Below, piece by piece: positions 37,091 to 45,965 of a stretch of 64,000 bases of DNA. The stretch comes from an uncultured Bacteroidota bacterium. Its GTDB lineage: Bacteria > Bacteroidota > Bacteroidia > Flavobacteriales > Flavobacteriaceae. Where the stretch lies: assembly GCA_913047695.1 (NCBI GenBank), contig CAJWUI010000003.1, positions 124,001-188,000 of the forward strand, read 5' to 3'. The notes beneath the pieces are model-generated. The model worked only from the letters and a program-made list of their open reading frames with translations. It searched no databases and was not told where the DNA came from. Position numbers and translations under genes: made by a program. Numbering within the stretch: position 1 is the first letter of the stretch; each line of letters begins with the position of its first letter.

Positions 37091-37885
37091 TTATATTAAC
37101 AAGTTGTCTACAGAATAATTAAATTCGGTCACCTTAGTGATTTTATTTCCATTTATCACTCTTACTATTTTTCCACTATTTTCAAATTTAGGCTCATTGA
37201 GGTTATATTTTTTGGAGACATGTTTATAGTATAACTTTCTAGTAGGATGATGAGGAGAAACTAGATTGAATATGCCTTTTATTTTTTTATTCGTTACTAA
37301 TGAGGAAATTCCATTCACTGCATCATCTCTATGAACAAAATTTATTCTTCCATTGGGGTTTTTGATTATTTTATTTTGCAAATGATAAATTGGATTTCGG
37401 TCTTTACCTATAAGACCACCTAAACGAACAATTACTGAAGGAATACTCAATTCTTGAATTAACTTTTCACAATCATACAATTCTATTGCTGATTGGCTGT
37501 CTGGCGAACATTTTTGACTTTCATCAAACACTCCGCCTTTTGAACCATAAACAGATGTACTACTTAGGAATATTAATTTTTTTAAAGAACTAGATTTTAT
37601 TGAATTAATTAAAGTTTGAATTTTTTCAGTAAAATTAAAATCAGAAATTTTTTTTTGGGGTGGAACAGAAATTATTAATGTTTCAATATTTTTTACAAAA
37701 GGCAAAATGCCCTCTGATTTATTTTTTTTTAAAATAACTAAATAACTTTCAATTCCAATTTTTTCAATTTTAGACAAACCTTCCAATGAGGTTCTAGAGC
37801 CACGGACATGGTATTCTAATTTTTTGAAATTTATTGCGAGTGAAATACCCAGCCAACCGCAACCTAAAATACCGATTGAACGCAT
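37091..37885 (-). CDS. SDR-family NAD(P)-dependent epimerase/dehydratase-like protein
   Basis: 264 residues. Rossmann nucleotide motif SIGILGCGWLGISLAINF at residues 3-20. The catalytic region shows LIFLSSTSVYGSKGGVFDE (about 103-121), with Ser and Tyr (TSVYG), and YDCEKLI downstream in place of the usual YxxxK. This fits the extended SDR family of YeeZ type. VIVRLGGLIGKDRNPI and NFVHRDDAVNGISSL are typical of epimerases. Substrate unknown. Stands alone between convergent and divergent neighbours. Confidence 0.8.
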   Translation of the reverse strand: MRSIGILGCGWLGISLAINFKKLEYHVRGSRTSLEGLSKIEKIGIESYLVILKKNKSEGILPFVKNIETLIISVPPQKKISDFNFTEKIQTLINSIKSSSLKKLIFLSSTSVYGSKGGVFDESQKCSPDSQSAIELYDCEKLIQELSIPSVIVRLGGLIGKDRNPIYHLQNKIIKNPNGRINFVHRDDAVNGISSLVTNKKIKGIFNLVSPHHPTRKLYYKHVSKKYNLNEPKFENSGKIVRVINGNKITKVTEFNYSVDNLLI

Positions 37886-37949
37886 AAAATAAACTTTTTA
37901 TAATAAATCAATTAAAATATTATGAAAATATTAGTTAAATAAAAAAATT

Positions 37950-37979
37950 TTGACAATTTCTCAAAAAAATTTATATTAC
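37950..37979 (+). promoter_or_regulatory. Putative promoter of the CBS-domain gene
   Basis: TTG at 37950-37952, a 19-base spacer and TATATTAC at 37972-37979, a near match to TAnnTTTG, 21 bases before the ATG at 38001. Confidence 0.4.
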
Positions 37980-38000
37980 GATTAATAAATATAATTAATT

Positions 38001-38471
38001 ATGCCCGTAAAAAGTTTTCAAGGAGAGCGGGCTCAGATAAAAAGAGTCACGCCAAGTAAATTAATTGTTTCTGATATAATGACAAGACAATTAGTTTTAT
38101 TTAGTCCCGAGCAAAGTATTCATGAAGTAATGAGAGCTTTTATAAAATACCGTATCTCAGGTGGACCTGTTGTCAGTAAAGAAGGACTATTAGTCGGTAT
38201 AATTTCTGAAGCTGATTGTATGAAACAGATTTCTGACAGCCGTTATTTTAATATGCCAATACTTGACAAATCAGTTGGTCATTTTATGACTCAAAAGGTT
38301 GACACAATTGAATCAAATATGAGTGTTTTTGATGCTGCAGCAAAATTCTCAAAATCTACCAGAAGACGTTATCCTGTTCTTGAGAAAGGATCCTTGGTCG
38401 GACAGGTTAGCAGAAAAGATATAGTTATAGCAGCATTAAATATGAAAAGCCAAACTTGGAATTCTAAGTAA
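38001..38471 (+). CDS. Tandem CBS-domain protein
   Basis: 156 residues made of two CBS domains: VSDIMTRQLVLFSPEQSIHE (about 24-43) through VGIISEADCMK, and VGHFMTQKVDTIESNMSVFD (about 93-112) through VGQVSRKDIV. CBS pairs bind adenosine ligands and usually regulate a partner, but no catalytic domain is attached here and the partner is not evident. A basic N-terminal stretch of about 23 residues precedes the first domain. Its 3' end overlaps the convergent deacetylase gene by eight bases. Confidence 0.88.
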   Translation: MPVKSFQGERAQIKRVTPSKLIVSDIMTRQLVLFSPEQSIHEVMRAFIKYRISGGPVVSKEGLLVGIISEADCMKQISDSRYFNMPILDKSVGHFMTQKVDTIESNMSVFDAAAKFSKSTRRRYPVLEKGSLVGQVSRKDIVIAALNMKSQTWNSK

Positions 38472-39375
38472 AAATTTCTTTTGCAACTCTAAATGTATTT
38501 GCATGTGATTCAATTATTGTTTTTATTTCTTTTGAATAACCACCACCCATACTACATTGAACAGGAATATTATTTTCTTTACAAAAAGATAAAACAATCT
38601 CATCTCTCTTTTTACAACCAGCAATAGTCATACTCAAACGTCCTAATCTATCTGTTTTTAAAACATCAACACCACATAGGTAAAAAATAAAATCAGGTTT
38701 TACTTTGTTATACAGCTTAGGAAGAAGAATTTTTATTTGTTTTAAGTAAAAACTATCAGTACAATCATCTTTTAAGGGAAGATCAAAATCACTTTTTTCT
38801 TTACGAAATGGGTAGTTTTTCTCTCCATGAACAGAACAAGTAAATACATTTGGATTATTTTTAAATATTACAGCTGTTCCATTTCCTTGGTGAACATCTA
38901 AATCTAAGATTAATATTTTTTTGACCTGACCTGAGTCTAATAAATATTGAGCAGCGATAGCTTGATCATTTAAAAGACAAAAGGCCTCTCCCTTATTTGG
39001 ATAAGCGTGGTGTGTTCCTCCTGCTATATTCATAGCAATACCTGTTTTTAATGCTTTATCAGCACCACTAATTGTTCCTCCAGCAATCAAAAACTCTCTA
39101 GATATAAGATCATTACTTAATGGAAAACCAATGCTTCGGATTTCATTTTTTGTTAATGATAATTTTAATAAACGATTAACATAATTTTTTTCGTGTACCC
39201 TCAACACATGTTTTAATGAAGCTGGTTTGGGATTAAAAAAGTCCTCTATTTTACTAGTTCCTTCTAAAATTAGTTGTTGTGGAAGTAACTCATACTTTTC
39301 CATTGGGAATCTATGCTTTTCATTCAATGTAAGTCGGAACGAATTATGGAAAGCAATTGGTATAATTGAACTCAA
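38464..39375 (-). CDS. Histone deacetylase-family protein
   Basis: 303 residues. Class I/II-type Zn-dependent deacylase fold. Zinc and catalytic residues are visible: GGTHHAYPNKGEAFCLLND (His pair, about residues 118-136), LILDLDVHQGNGTA (Asp and His ligands, about 153-166) and the late FIFYLCGVDVLKTDRLGRL (Asp, about 230-248). Bacterial members act on acetylated polyamines, acetoin-type or unknown substrates; this one cannot be assigned. The start is probably TTG at 39375, 13 bases after metG, since no ATG occurs before the first conserved strand. Co-transcribed with metG. Confidence 0.85.
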   Translation of the reverse strand: MSSIIPIAFHNSFRLTLNEKHRFPMEKYELLPQQLILEGTSKIEDFFNPKPASLKHVLRVHEKNYVNRLLKLSLTKNEIRSIGFPLSNDLISREFLIAGGTISGADKALKTGIAMNIAGGTHHAYPNKGEAFCLLNDQAIAAQYLLDSGQVKKILILDLDVHQGNGTAVIFKNNPNVFTCSVHGEKNYPFRKEKSDFDLPLKDDCTDSFYLKQIKILLPKLYNKVKPDFIFYLCGVDVLKTDRLGRLSMTIAGCKKRDEIVLSFCKENNIPVQCSMGGGYSKEIKTIIESHANTFRVAKEIFT

Positions 39376-39388
39376 ATTGTAATTAACT

Positions 39389-41080
39389 TTATCTTTTTTT
39401 ATTATTGGCCAATTTTAAGCGTTGGTTCTCAATTTCAATATCCTCAACTTTCTTGAAAAGAAGCTTTGCTTCATTAATTTGATGACCAGATGGAATCAAA
39501 TCATTTTTCATAAACGCATCACTCCAAGTTAACTTGAGTGATTTAATATTTAAAATTGAAATTAATTTTTCGTATGTGAATGGTAAAAATGGCTCACTAA
39601 CTAGAGCCAGGCAAGCTGTTATTTGTAAGGCAGTATTGATAATTTCTGAAACACGCTTAGGGTTTTTATCAATTAATTTCCAGGGTTCATTTTCAGCTAA
39701 ATATTTATTTCCAATTCTAGCAATTTGCATTAGGTTTTGACATGCCTCTCTAAACTTATATTTTTCAATTGATGATCCAATTTTTTTTGTAATTATTCCT
39801 ATTTGGTCTATTATTTTTTCATCTTCTGGGGATCTAGATTTAATTTCAGGAATAATTCCCTCATAGTATTTATTGGTTAAAACGACTACACGATTTATAA
39901 AGTTTCCATAGATTGCTACTAACTCGTTATTATTTCTTGACTGAAATTCCTCCCAAGTAAAGTCATTGTCTTTTGTTTCAGGAGCATTTGATGTCAGCAC
40001 ATAGCGAAGTACATCTTGCTGATTTGGGAATTCTTCTAGATAATCGTGTAACCAAACTGCCCAATTTTTTGAAGTAGAAATTTTTTCTCCTTCTAAGTTT
40101 AAAAATTCATTTGCAGGAACATTCTTAGGCAAAATATAAGAGCCTGAAGCATGAAGCATAATTGGGAAAATAATACAATGAAAAACAATATTATCCTTAC
40201 CTATAAAATGTATCAATTCAGTCTCTTTATCCTTCCAGTATGGCTCCCAATCAATCCCATTATTATATGCCCACTCTTTGGTAGAGGATATGTAACCAAT
40301 TGGTGCGTCAAACCAAACATAAAGGACTTTTCCTTCTGCTCCAGCAATAGGTACAGGTATACCCCAATCCAAATCACGAGTTACAGCCCTGGGTTTTAAG
40401 CCATTATCAATCCAGGATTTAACTTGTCCGTAAACATTTTGTTTCCAGTCGGATTTATGACTTTTAATTATCCATTCATTTATAAAATTTTCAAATTTGT
40501 CAAGTGGGAGGTACCAATGTTTTGTATTACGCATTTTTGGTTTAGATCCGCTCAAAGTTGATTGGGGATTAATGAGTTCAGTAGCACTTAGACTACTTCC
40601 ACAACTTTCACATTGATCACCATATGCTTCACTGTTTTTACATATAGGGCATATGCCGACAACATATCGATCAGCTAAAAATTGTTTCGCTTCTGAATCA
40701 TAGAGTTGTTCAGATACAATTTCCTGAAAAACCTTTTTTTTGTTTAGATCTTTGAAAATTTCTTGAGAAGTTTGATAATGAATTTTTCTTGAGGTACGAG
40801 AATAATTATCAAAGCTTATTCCAAATGAATTAAATGAATCTCTTATTAATTTATCATAGTAATCAATTATCTCCTGAGGCGTTTTATTTTCCATCTTTGC
40901 CTTTAATGCAATCGCAACTCCATGCTCATCACTTCCACATATAAAAGCGACATTTTTACCTCTATTTCTTAAATAACGTGCATAAATATCAGCGGGAACA
41001 TACACACCAGCAAGGTGACCAATATGTATAGGTCCGTTCGTATAGGGTAGTGCAGCAGTTATTGTATAGCGTTTAGACAT
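39389..41080 (-). CDS. metG: Methionine-tRNA ligase, compact form
   Basis: 563 residues. Class I synthetase charging tRNA-Met. HIGH motif in [16 protein letters not shown] (about residues 9-24), KMSKS-type loop as EKISTSKNW (about 332), and a zinc-binding insertion [18 protein letters not shown] (about 144-161). The anticodon-binding helical domain is complete to about residue 550, ending with a charged helix. The C-terminal EMAPII-like tRNA-binding/dimerisation domain of about 110 residues, usual in Bacteroidetes and E. coli, is absent; the next gene begins 13 bases later with no remnant. Monomeric forms without this domain are known in other bacteria. Confidence 0.95.
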   Translation of the reverse strand: MSKRYTITAALPYTNGPIHIGHLAGVYVPADIYARYLRNRGKNVAFICGSDEHGVAIALKAKMENKTPQEIIDYYDKLIRDSFNSFGISFDNYSRTSRKIHYQTSQEIFKDLNKKKVFQEIVSEQLYDSEAKQFLADRYVVGICPICKNSEAYGDQCESCGSSLSATELINPQSTLSGSKPKMRNTKHWYLPLDKFENFINEWIIKSHKSDWKQNVYGQVKSWIDNGLKPRAVTRDLDWGIPVPIAGAEGKVLYVWFDAPIGYISSTKEWAYNNGIDWEPYWKDKETELIHFIGKDNIVFHCIIFPIMLHASGSYILPKNVPANEFLNLEGEKISTSKNWAVWLHDYLEEFPNQQDVLRYVLTSNAPETKDNDFTWEEFQSRNNNELVAIYGNFINRVVVLTNKYYEGIIPEIKSRSPEDEKIIDQIGIITKKIGSSIEKYKFREACQNLMQIARIGNKYLAENEPWKLIDKNPKRVSEIINTALQITACLALVSEPFLPFTYEKLISILNIKSLKLTWSDAFMKNDLIPSGHQINEAKLLFKKVEDIEIENQRLKLANNKKR

Positions 41081-41099
41081 TATTTAAGCTAATTTCTCT

Positions 41100-41132
41100 C
41101 AAAAGTAATTAAAAGAAAAAAGCTTTTCTCAA
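41100..41132 (-). promoter_or_regulatory. Putative metG promoter
   Basis: On the minus strand TTG (41132-41130), a 22-base spacer and TACTTTTG (41107-41100) match the TTG/TAnnTTTG consensus, 19 bases before the metG ATG. Confidence 0.5.
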
Positions 41133-41267
41133 GTAACCGTAAAATCATTGTAAATAAAAAGTAACTATAAATTCAAAAGTCTTCAGATTCAAAGTTTGTT
41201 GTAATCAGTTTTGATAGCATTGATTTAATTGTATTTGTTTAATATGTAACGTTTTGTTATAATAAAG

Positions 41268-41275
41268 TAATTTTG
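41268..41275 (+). promoter_or_regulatory. Putative -7 box for the ACT-domain gene
   Basis: TAATTTTG is an exact TAnnTTTG match, 27 bases before the ATG at 41303. The upstream TTTG copies are not at ideal spacing, so the call is tentative. Confidence 0.35.
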
Positions 41276-41302
41276 CTAAATAAATTTTAGATTTTGATCC
41301 AA

Positions 41303-41962
41303 ATGAAAACTATTGCTGCTACCGTAACAGAATATATTAAAACAAAACCATACTTGGCCTCAGCACTTAACGAAGGTATTATCAATTTGACATCACTGGC
41401 TAGAAATATTCATAGTGATATTGAAAGTTTGATGAGGAAAAAGGTAAATCAAGGAGCTATTGTTATGTCATTAAAAAGGGTTTCCGATGATGCGACATTT
41501 TCAGTCACAAAAAAAATTATTAGAGTTTTAAAAAATGTTGGAGATATAACTGTTCGTTCCTATTTAGTAGATTATGGTTTTTTACTTTCAGAAACTCTAT
41601 TGATCACACAAGCAAAGCTTCTTAAAGAAATAGAAAATAAAAAAAATATTTTTTACACTTCCTCAAGAGGTGTTTCTGAATCAAACATAGTTGTTAGCCA
41701 GAATATTATTTCATTAGTTGACGATCTTTTTAAAAATGAAGTATGCCATTCAAAAGTGGAAAATTTATCATCTATAACTATCAAGCTTCCAGTTGATAAT
41801 GTAAAAATTCCAGGGATTTATTATTTTATTTTTCAAAGATTATCATGGGAGGGGGTAAATATAAGGGAGGTAATATCAACTTCAAATGAATTTACAATTT
41901 TAATGAATGAGGATCATGTAGATATTGCATTTAAAGTAATTAAAAATTTAAAAAGACTTTAA
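41303..41962 (+). CDS. ACT-domain regulatory protein (aspartate-kinase-like C-terminus)
   Basis: 219 residues. The C-terminal part (about 150-219) has the beta-alpha-beta pattern of an ACT domain, with a loop IPGIYYFIFQRLSWEGVNIR followed by EVISTSNEFTILMNEDHVDIA, much like ACT domains of aspartate kinases. There is no kinase domain. The N-terminal part (about 1-75) contains a helical region, MKTIAATVTEYIKTKPYLAS and LTSLARNIHSDIE, which could be a small winged-helix-like module. Flavobacteria commonly carry this stand-alone protein. A role in sensing an amino acid is inference. The ATG at 41303 is preferred to a TTG at 41294. Overlaps mfd by four bases. Confidence 0.65.
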   Translation: MKTIAATVTEYIKTKPYLASALNEGIINLTSLARNIHSDIESLMRKKVNQGAIVMSLKRVSDDATFSVTKKIIRVLKNVGDITVRSYLVDYGFLLSETLLITQAKLLKEIENKKNIFYTSSRGVSESNIVVSQNIISLVDDLFKNEVCHSKVENLSSITIKLPVDNVKIPGIYYFIFQRLSWEGVNIREVISTSNEFTILMNEDHVDIAFKVIKNLKRL

Positions 41963-44900
41963 TTCTCTTTAACAAGATTTTCGAGCAAAATAGTTATTAC
42001 TTTTATATTTTTCACATAGTTTATTGAAAGTACGAGCCTAGTATCACCGGATATTTTTTTCTGTTTTATTTCAATCTTACCAGATTCTTTTTTAATTTGA
42101 TTTAACAAGTAGCCAAAATTTTCACTGCTATAGAATTTACTTTTTTGATTTGCTATAAAATAGCAAAAGCACTTACCTTTTTTAAGTACAATTCTTTCAA
42201 TGCCAATTTTGGACGCTATTCTTTTTAATCTTACAGTTTCTAATAATTCTTTCGTTTCATTTGGAAGAGGACCAAATCGATCCTTAAGTTTATTTTTAAA
42301 CTCTTCTAAGGTACTATCATCATTAATTTCACTCAATTCTTGGTAGTGTGCTAATCGCTCTCTAACTATATTTATATAATAGTCTGGTATGTAAATTTCT
42401 AGATCAGTATCAATCTGAATTTCATCAACATATTGGCCAATTTTATCACTTTCATCGTTTGAATAAACAGTATTAAATTCATTTTCTTTTAATTCTTCAA
42501 TTGCTTGTTGTAAGATTTTTTGATAAGTATCAAACCCCATCTCATTAATAAATCCACTTTGTTCACCTCCTAACAGATCTCCAGCTCCCCTTATTTCCAG
42601 ATCTTTCATAGCAATTTGAATCCCAGAACCAAGGTTTGAAAATTGCTCTACAGTCTTTATTCTTTTTTGTGAATCGGAGCTCATAGTAGATAATGGAGGG
42701 GTTATGAAATAACAAAAAGCCTTTTTGTTACTCCTGCCGACTCTCCCTCTCATTTGATGCAAATCACTTAGTCCAAAATTATGTGCATTATTTATAAACA
42801 TGGTATTAGCATTAGGTACATCTAATCCATTTTCTATTATGGTCGTAGCTATAAGGATATCGTAATTACCGTTCATAAAGTTTAATAATACTTGTTCTAA
42901 TTTTCTACCTTCCATTCTACCATGACCAATTGCAATCCTTGCATCTGGAACAAGACGCTGCAACAAGCTCGAAACTTCCATTATGTTCTCAACTCTATTG
43001 TGAATAAAAAATACTTGTCCCTTTCTTTGAAGTTCATAAAAAATAGCATCTTTTATTAAATTCGTATTAAATCGAATAACCTCACTTTCAATAGGATATC
43101 GGTTTGGAGGAGGGGTATTAATAACAGACAAATCACGTGCCGACATTAGACTAAACTGGAGTGTTCTAGGAATAGGAGTAGCAGTTAGAGTTAGCACATC
43201 AATATTTTCTCTAATTGATCTTATTTTTTCTTTAACAGAAACTCCAAATTTCTGCTCCTCATCTACAATTAAAAGTCCCAAATCTTTATAAGAAATATTC
43301 TTGTTTACCAATTGATGAGTTCCAATTAAAATATCAATCTTCCCTAAGCTCAAATCACTTAAAATTTTTGTTTTATCCTTTGTTGATCGAAAACGATTTA
43401 GGTAGTCCACTTTAACTGGTAATTCCTCTAATCTTTTTGAAAATGTTTTGAAATGTTGAAAGGCTAAAATAGTTGTAGGAACCAATACTACAACCTGTTT
43501 ACTGTTATCTACAGCTTTAAAAGCGGCTCTAATAGCAACTTCCGTTTTCCCAAACCCTACATCTCCGCATATAAGACGGTCCATTGGGAAATTCGATTCC
43601 ATATCTTTTTTTATGGCTTTAGTTGCTTTTTCTTGATCAGCTGTATCCTCAAATAAAAAAGAGGATTCCAATTCCCATTGTAAATAGCTGTCTGGACTGT
43701 AAGCAAAACCAATTTTTTGCTTCCTTTTAGCGTATAGTTCAATAAGATCAAATGCAATTTCTTTTACCCTTTTCTTTGTCTTTTGTTTTAATGCTTTCCA
43801 TGCCTTAGATCCAAGCTTATAAATTTTGGGTACTTTACCGTCTTTACCTGCATATCGGCTTATTTTATGAAGAGAGTGAACACTTAAATAAAGAATATCT
43901 CTATCTGCATAAATCAGTTTGATAGACTCTTGTAACTTTCCCTCCACGTCTATATATTGCAAACCACCAAAAGTTCCAATCCCATGATCTATATGAGTCA
44001 CATAGTCACCAACATCCATCTGTGTTAACTCCTTAAGGCTCAATGCATCTTTTTTTCCGAGATCAGATTTAAGGCGATATTTATGATAGCGCTCAAAAAT
44101 TTGATGATCAGTGAAACAACACCATTTGGCCTCTAAATCTTCGAAGCCTTCATAAATGGAATTAACATTAATATTGTAATGAACTGTTTTTTTCATTTCT
44201 TCAAAAATGTCACGAAATCTTTTTGCCTGATTTTCATTACTGCAAAAAAGAGTATTAGCGTAATCTCTTTTTTTATTTTCATTTAAGTGATTAACCAATA
44301 AATCAAATTTTTTGTTGAAAGATGGTTGTGGAGTTTGTTTAATAAAAATCTGTTTACAGGCTTTTAACTTATCTGTTTTTTCTAGAACTATGATTGATTT
44401 TTTTTGACAACTTTTTATCCAATCAGTAGAATTAACAAATAAATTTTCGGGAGGATATTGTTTGTTTGTCTTAATCTTACCGTAAACACTGTTTGCATTT
44501 TTAAACATTTTATCTAAATCAGATATAATCTTGTCAAAATCCGAATAAATAAAGCAAGTATTTTCACTGAAGAAAGAAGTAAAAATTTTACGTTTGTCGG
44601 TATTATCATGGTCTGAAATATTTGGAAGTAATTCAACTTCTTCAAAATTTGAAATGGATCTTTGAGAAACTACATCAAAACAGGATAAACGTTCTATTGT
44701 CTCATCAAAAAATTCAATTCTGTAAGGATGTTGGTAAGCAAAAGAAAAAACATCAATTATTCCACCTCGAACAGCAAATTCTCCAGGACTGCTTACAAAA
44801 TCTACACGATCAAATCCCATTTCAAAAAGGCGTTCATTAAGAACCCCAAATGAGAAATTGTTATTTTTTTTGAGTCTCAAAGAAATTTTTTTTAATTGCT

Positions 44901-45288
44901 TTTCTGAAATAATTTTCTCAAATATGGCTTGGGTATAGGTTACAATTATTCTTGCTTTATTTGAACTGATAATTTTTTTTAAGGCTTCGGATCTTATCAG
45001 TATATTTGAATTGTCAGTCGTTTCAGGTGCATAGGGCTGTCTAAAACTAGAAGGGAAATAATTAACCTTAGAGGAACCAACTAGATATTCAAAATCATTT
45101 AAAAAGTAAGCAGCCTTTTCTGCACTATCATGAATAAATAAAATAGATTGATTTAAATTTTTGAAAGCTGCTGCTATTCTGAATGTTAACCCTGATCCAA
45201 CAAGTCCTTTTATATGAGTACAACGATTTGCTGAAAAAGCTAATTTCAGTTCCTCCTGTGATTTTAATTTATCAAACTTTTCTAGCAA
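41959..45288 (-). CDS. mfd: Transcription-repair coupling factor
   Basis: 1,109 residues. Releases stalled RNA polymerase and recruits UvrA for nucleotide excision repair. UvrB-like N-terminal region (GLVGSGLTFRIAAAFKNL, RGGIIDVFSFAYQHPYRIEF about 170-190), the RNA-polymerase-interaction domain near 425-490 (VGDYVTHIDHGIGTFGGLQY), then a superfamily 2 translocase: Walker A ICGDVGFGKTEVAIRAAF near residue 570, DEEQ box LLIVDEEQKFGVS near 676, TATPIPRTL, and QMRGRVGRS. The C-terminal regulatory domain is present. TTG at 45288 is the likely start as no ATG occurs before conserved sequence. Confidence 0.95.
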   Translation of the reverse strand: MLEKFDKLKSQEELKLAFSANRCTHIKGLVGSGLTFRIAAAFKNLNQSILFIHDSAEKAAYFLNDFEYLVGSSKVNYFPSSFRQPYAPETTDNSNILIRSEALKKIISSNKARIIVTYTQAIFEKIISEKQLKKISLRLKKNNNFSFGVLNERLFEMGFDRVDFVSSPGEFAVRGGIIDVFSFAYQHPYRIEFFDETIERLSCFDVVSQRSISNFEEVELLPNISDHDNTDKRKIFTSFFSENTCFIYSDFDKIISDLDKMFKNANSVYGKIKTNKQYPPENLFVNSTDWIKSCQKKSIIVLEKTDKLKACKQIFIKQTPQPSFNKKFDLLVNHLNENKKRDYANTLFCSNENQAKRFRDIFEEMKKTVHYNINVNSIYEGFEDLEAKWCCFTDHQIFERYHKYRLKSDLGKKDALSLKELTQMDVGDYVTHIDHGIGTFGGLQYIDVEGKLQESIKLIYADRDILYLSVHSLHKISRYAGKDGKVPKIYKLGSKAWKALKQKTKKRVKEIAFDLIELYAKRKQKIGFAYSPDSYLQWELESSFLFEDTADQEKATKAIKKDMESNFPMDRLICGDVGFGKTEVAIRAAFKAVDNSKQVVVLVPTTILAFQHFKTFSKRLEELPVKVDYLNRFRSTKDKTKILSDLSLGKIDILIGTHQLVNKNISYKDLGLLIVDEEQKFGVSVKEKIRSIRENIDVLTLTATPIPRTLQFSLMSARDLSVINTPPPNRYPIESEVIRFNTNLIKDAIFYELQRKGQVFFIHNRVENIMEVSSLLQRLVPDARIAIGHGRMEGRKLEQVLLNFMNGNYDILIATTIIENGLDVPNANTMFINNAHNFGLSDLHQMRGRVGRSNKKAFCYFITPPLSTMSSDSQKRIKTVEQFSNLGSGIQIAMKDLEIRGAGDLLGGEQSGFINEMGFDTYQKILQQAIEELKENEFNTVYSNDESDKIGQYVDEIQIDTDLEIYIPDYYINIVRERLAHYQELSEINDDSTLEEFKNKLKDRFGPLPNETKELLETVRLKRIASKIGIERIVLKKGKCFCYFIANQKSKFYSSENFGYLLNQIKKESGKIEIKQKKISGDTRLVLSINYVKNIKVITILLENLVKEN

Positions 45289-45332
45289 TGAATTTATTAT
45301 TTTTTACCAAAGATAATTTCTTAGATTTTTTA

Positions 45333-45965
45333 TCAAGATATTTCCATTACTTCTTTTCCTGTTGTAATATAAACTTTGACACCTTTAGTTGGTGATAATA
45401 TATGTAGTCCCGTAAATCCTCCAAAAGCTGGGAGTATTAACTGATCTTTTGACTTAAAAAAACATGGCATTTTCATTTGCTGCAAACCAGACCCTTTGAG
45501 TTTTACACCTGGGTGGATGTGTCCACAAAAAACAAAATAATCTTTCTTATGTACGGGGAGGTGATTAAAATAAAAGTTGTCTTCAGTTAAATTTTCTAAA
45601 ATTTTTACACCTATTGAATTGTATTTAAATTCTGGGATAATATCGTGGTTGCCTTCAATTAAAATTATTTCAAGATTTTGTTTTTTAACCCATGATTCGA
45701 ATAAATACCATTCATTGTTTTGCTCACTATGGAAAAGATCACCTAAAAAAATAATACGGGCAGCAGTAAAATCTTTTAACAGTTTTGTAATCTTTTCGTA
45801 GAATAGACCTTCTGCTTTTCTTGGTACGGCAATCCCATTTTTTCTAAAATGAGCAACTTTACCTAAGTGAATATCTGCTAAAAAAAGTGTTTTTTTCTTT
45901 TCCCAAAAAATTGCTCCGCTAGGGTGTAAAATGAAACTATGGTTATTAATCTTAACTAAACTCAT
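45333..45965 (-). CDS. pdeM: Ligase-associated DNA damage response endonuclease PdeM
   Basis: 210 residues, calcineurin-like metallophosphoesterase. Metal motifs in order: LFLADIHLGKVAHFRK (about 28-43), IIFLGDLFHSEQN (about 71-83), IEGNHDIIP (about 103-111), NHLPVHKKD and CGHIHPGVK (about 148-156). PdeM proteins are Mn-dependent nucleases/phosphoesterases that always accompany the Lhr-like helicase, ligase and MBL exonuclease found just upstream here. Overlaps the helicase gene by four bases, consistent with coupled expression. Confidence 0.92.
   Translation of the reverse strand: MSLVKINNHSFILHPSGAIFWEKKKTLFLADIHLGKVAHFRKNGIAVPRKAEGLFYEKITKLLKDFTAARIIFLGDLFHSEQNNEWYLFESWVKKQNLEIILIEGNHDIIPEFKYNSIGVKILENLTEDNFYFNHLPVHKKDYFVFCGHIHPGVKLKGSGLQQMKMPCFFKSKDQLILPAFGGFTGLHILSPTKGVKVYITTGKEVMEIS

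Noticed and set aside
39376-39400. Frameshift or truncation at the 3' end of metG
   Set aside because: The next gene begins 13 bases later and none of its frames shows a remnant of the missing tRNA-binding domain, so a compact enzyme is more likely than a broken one.
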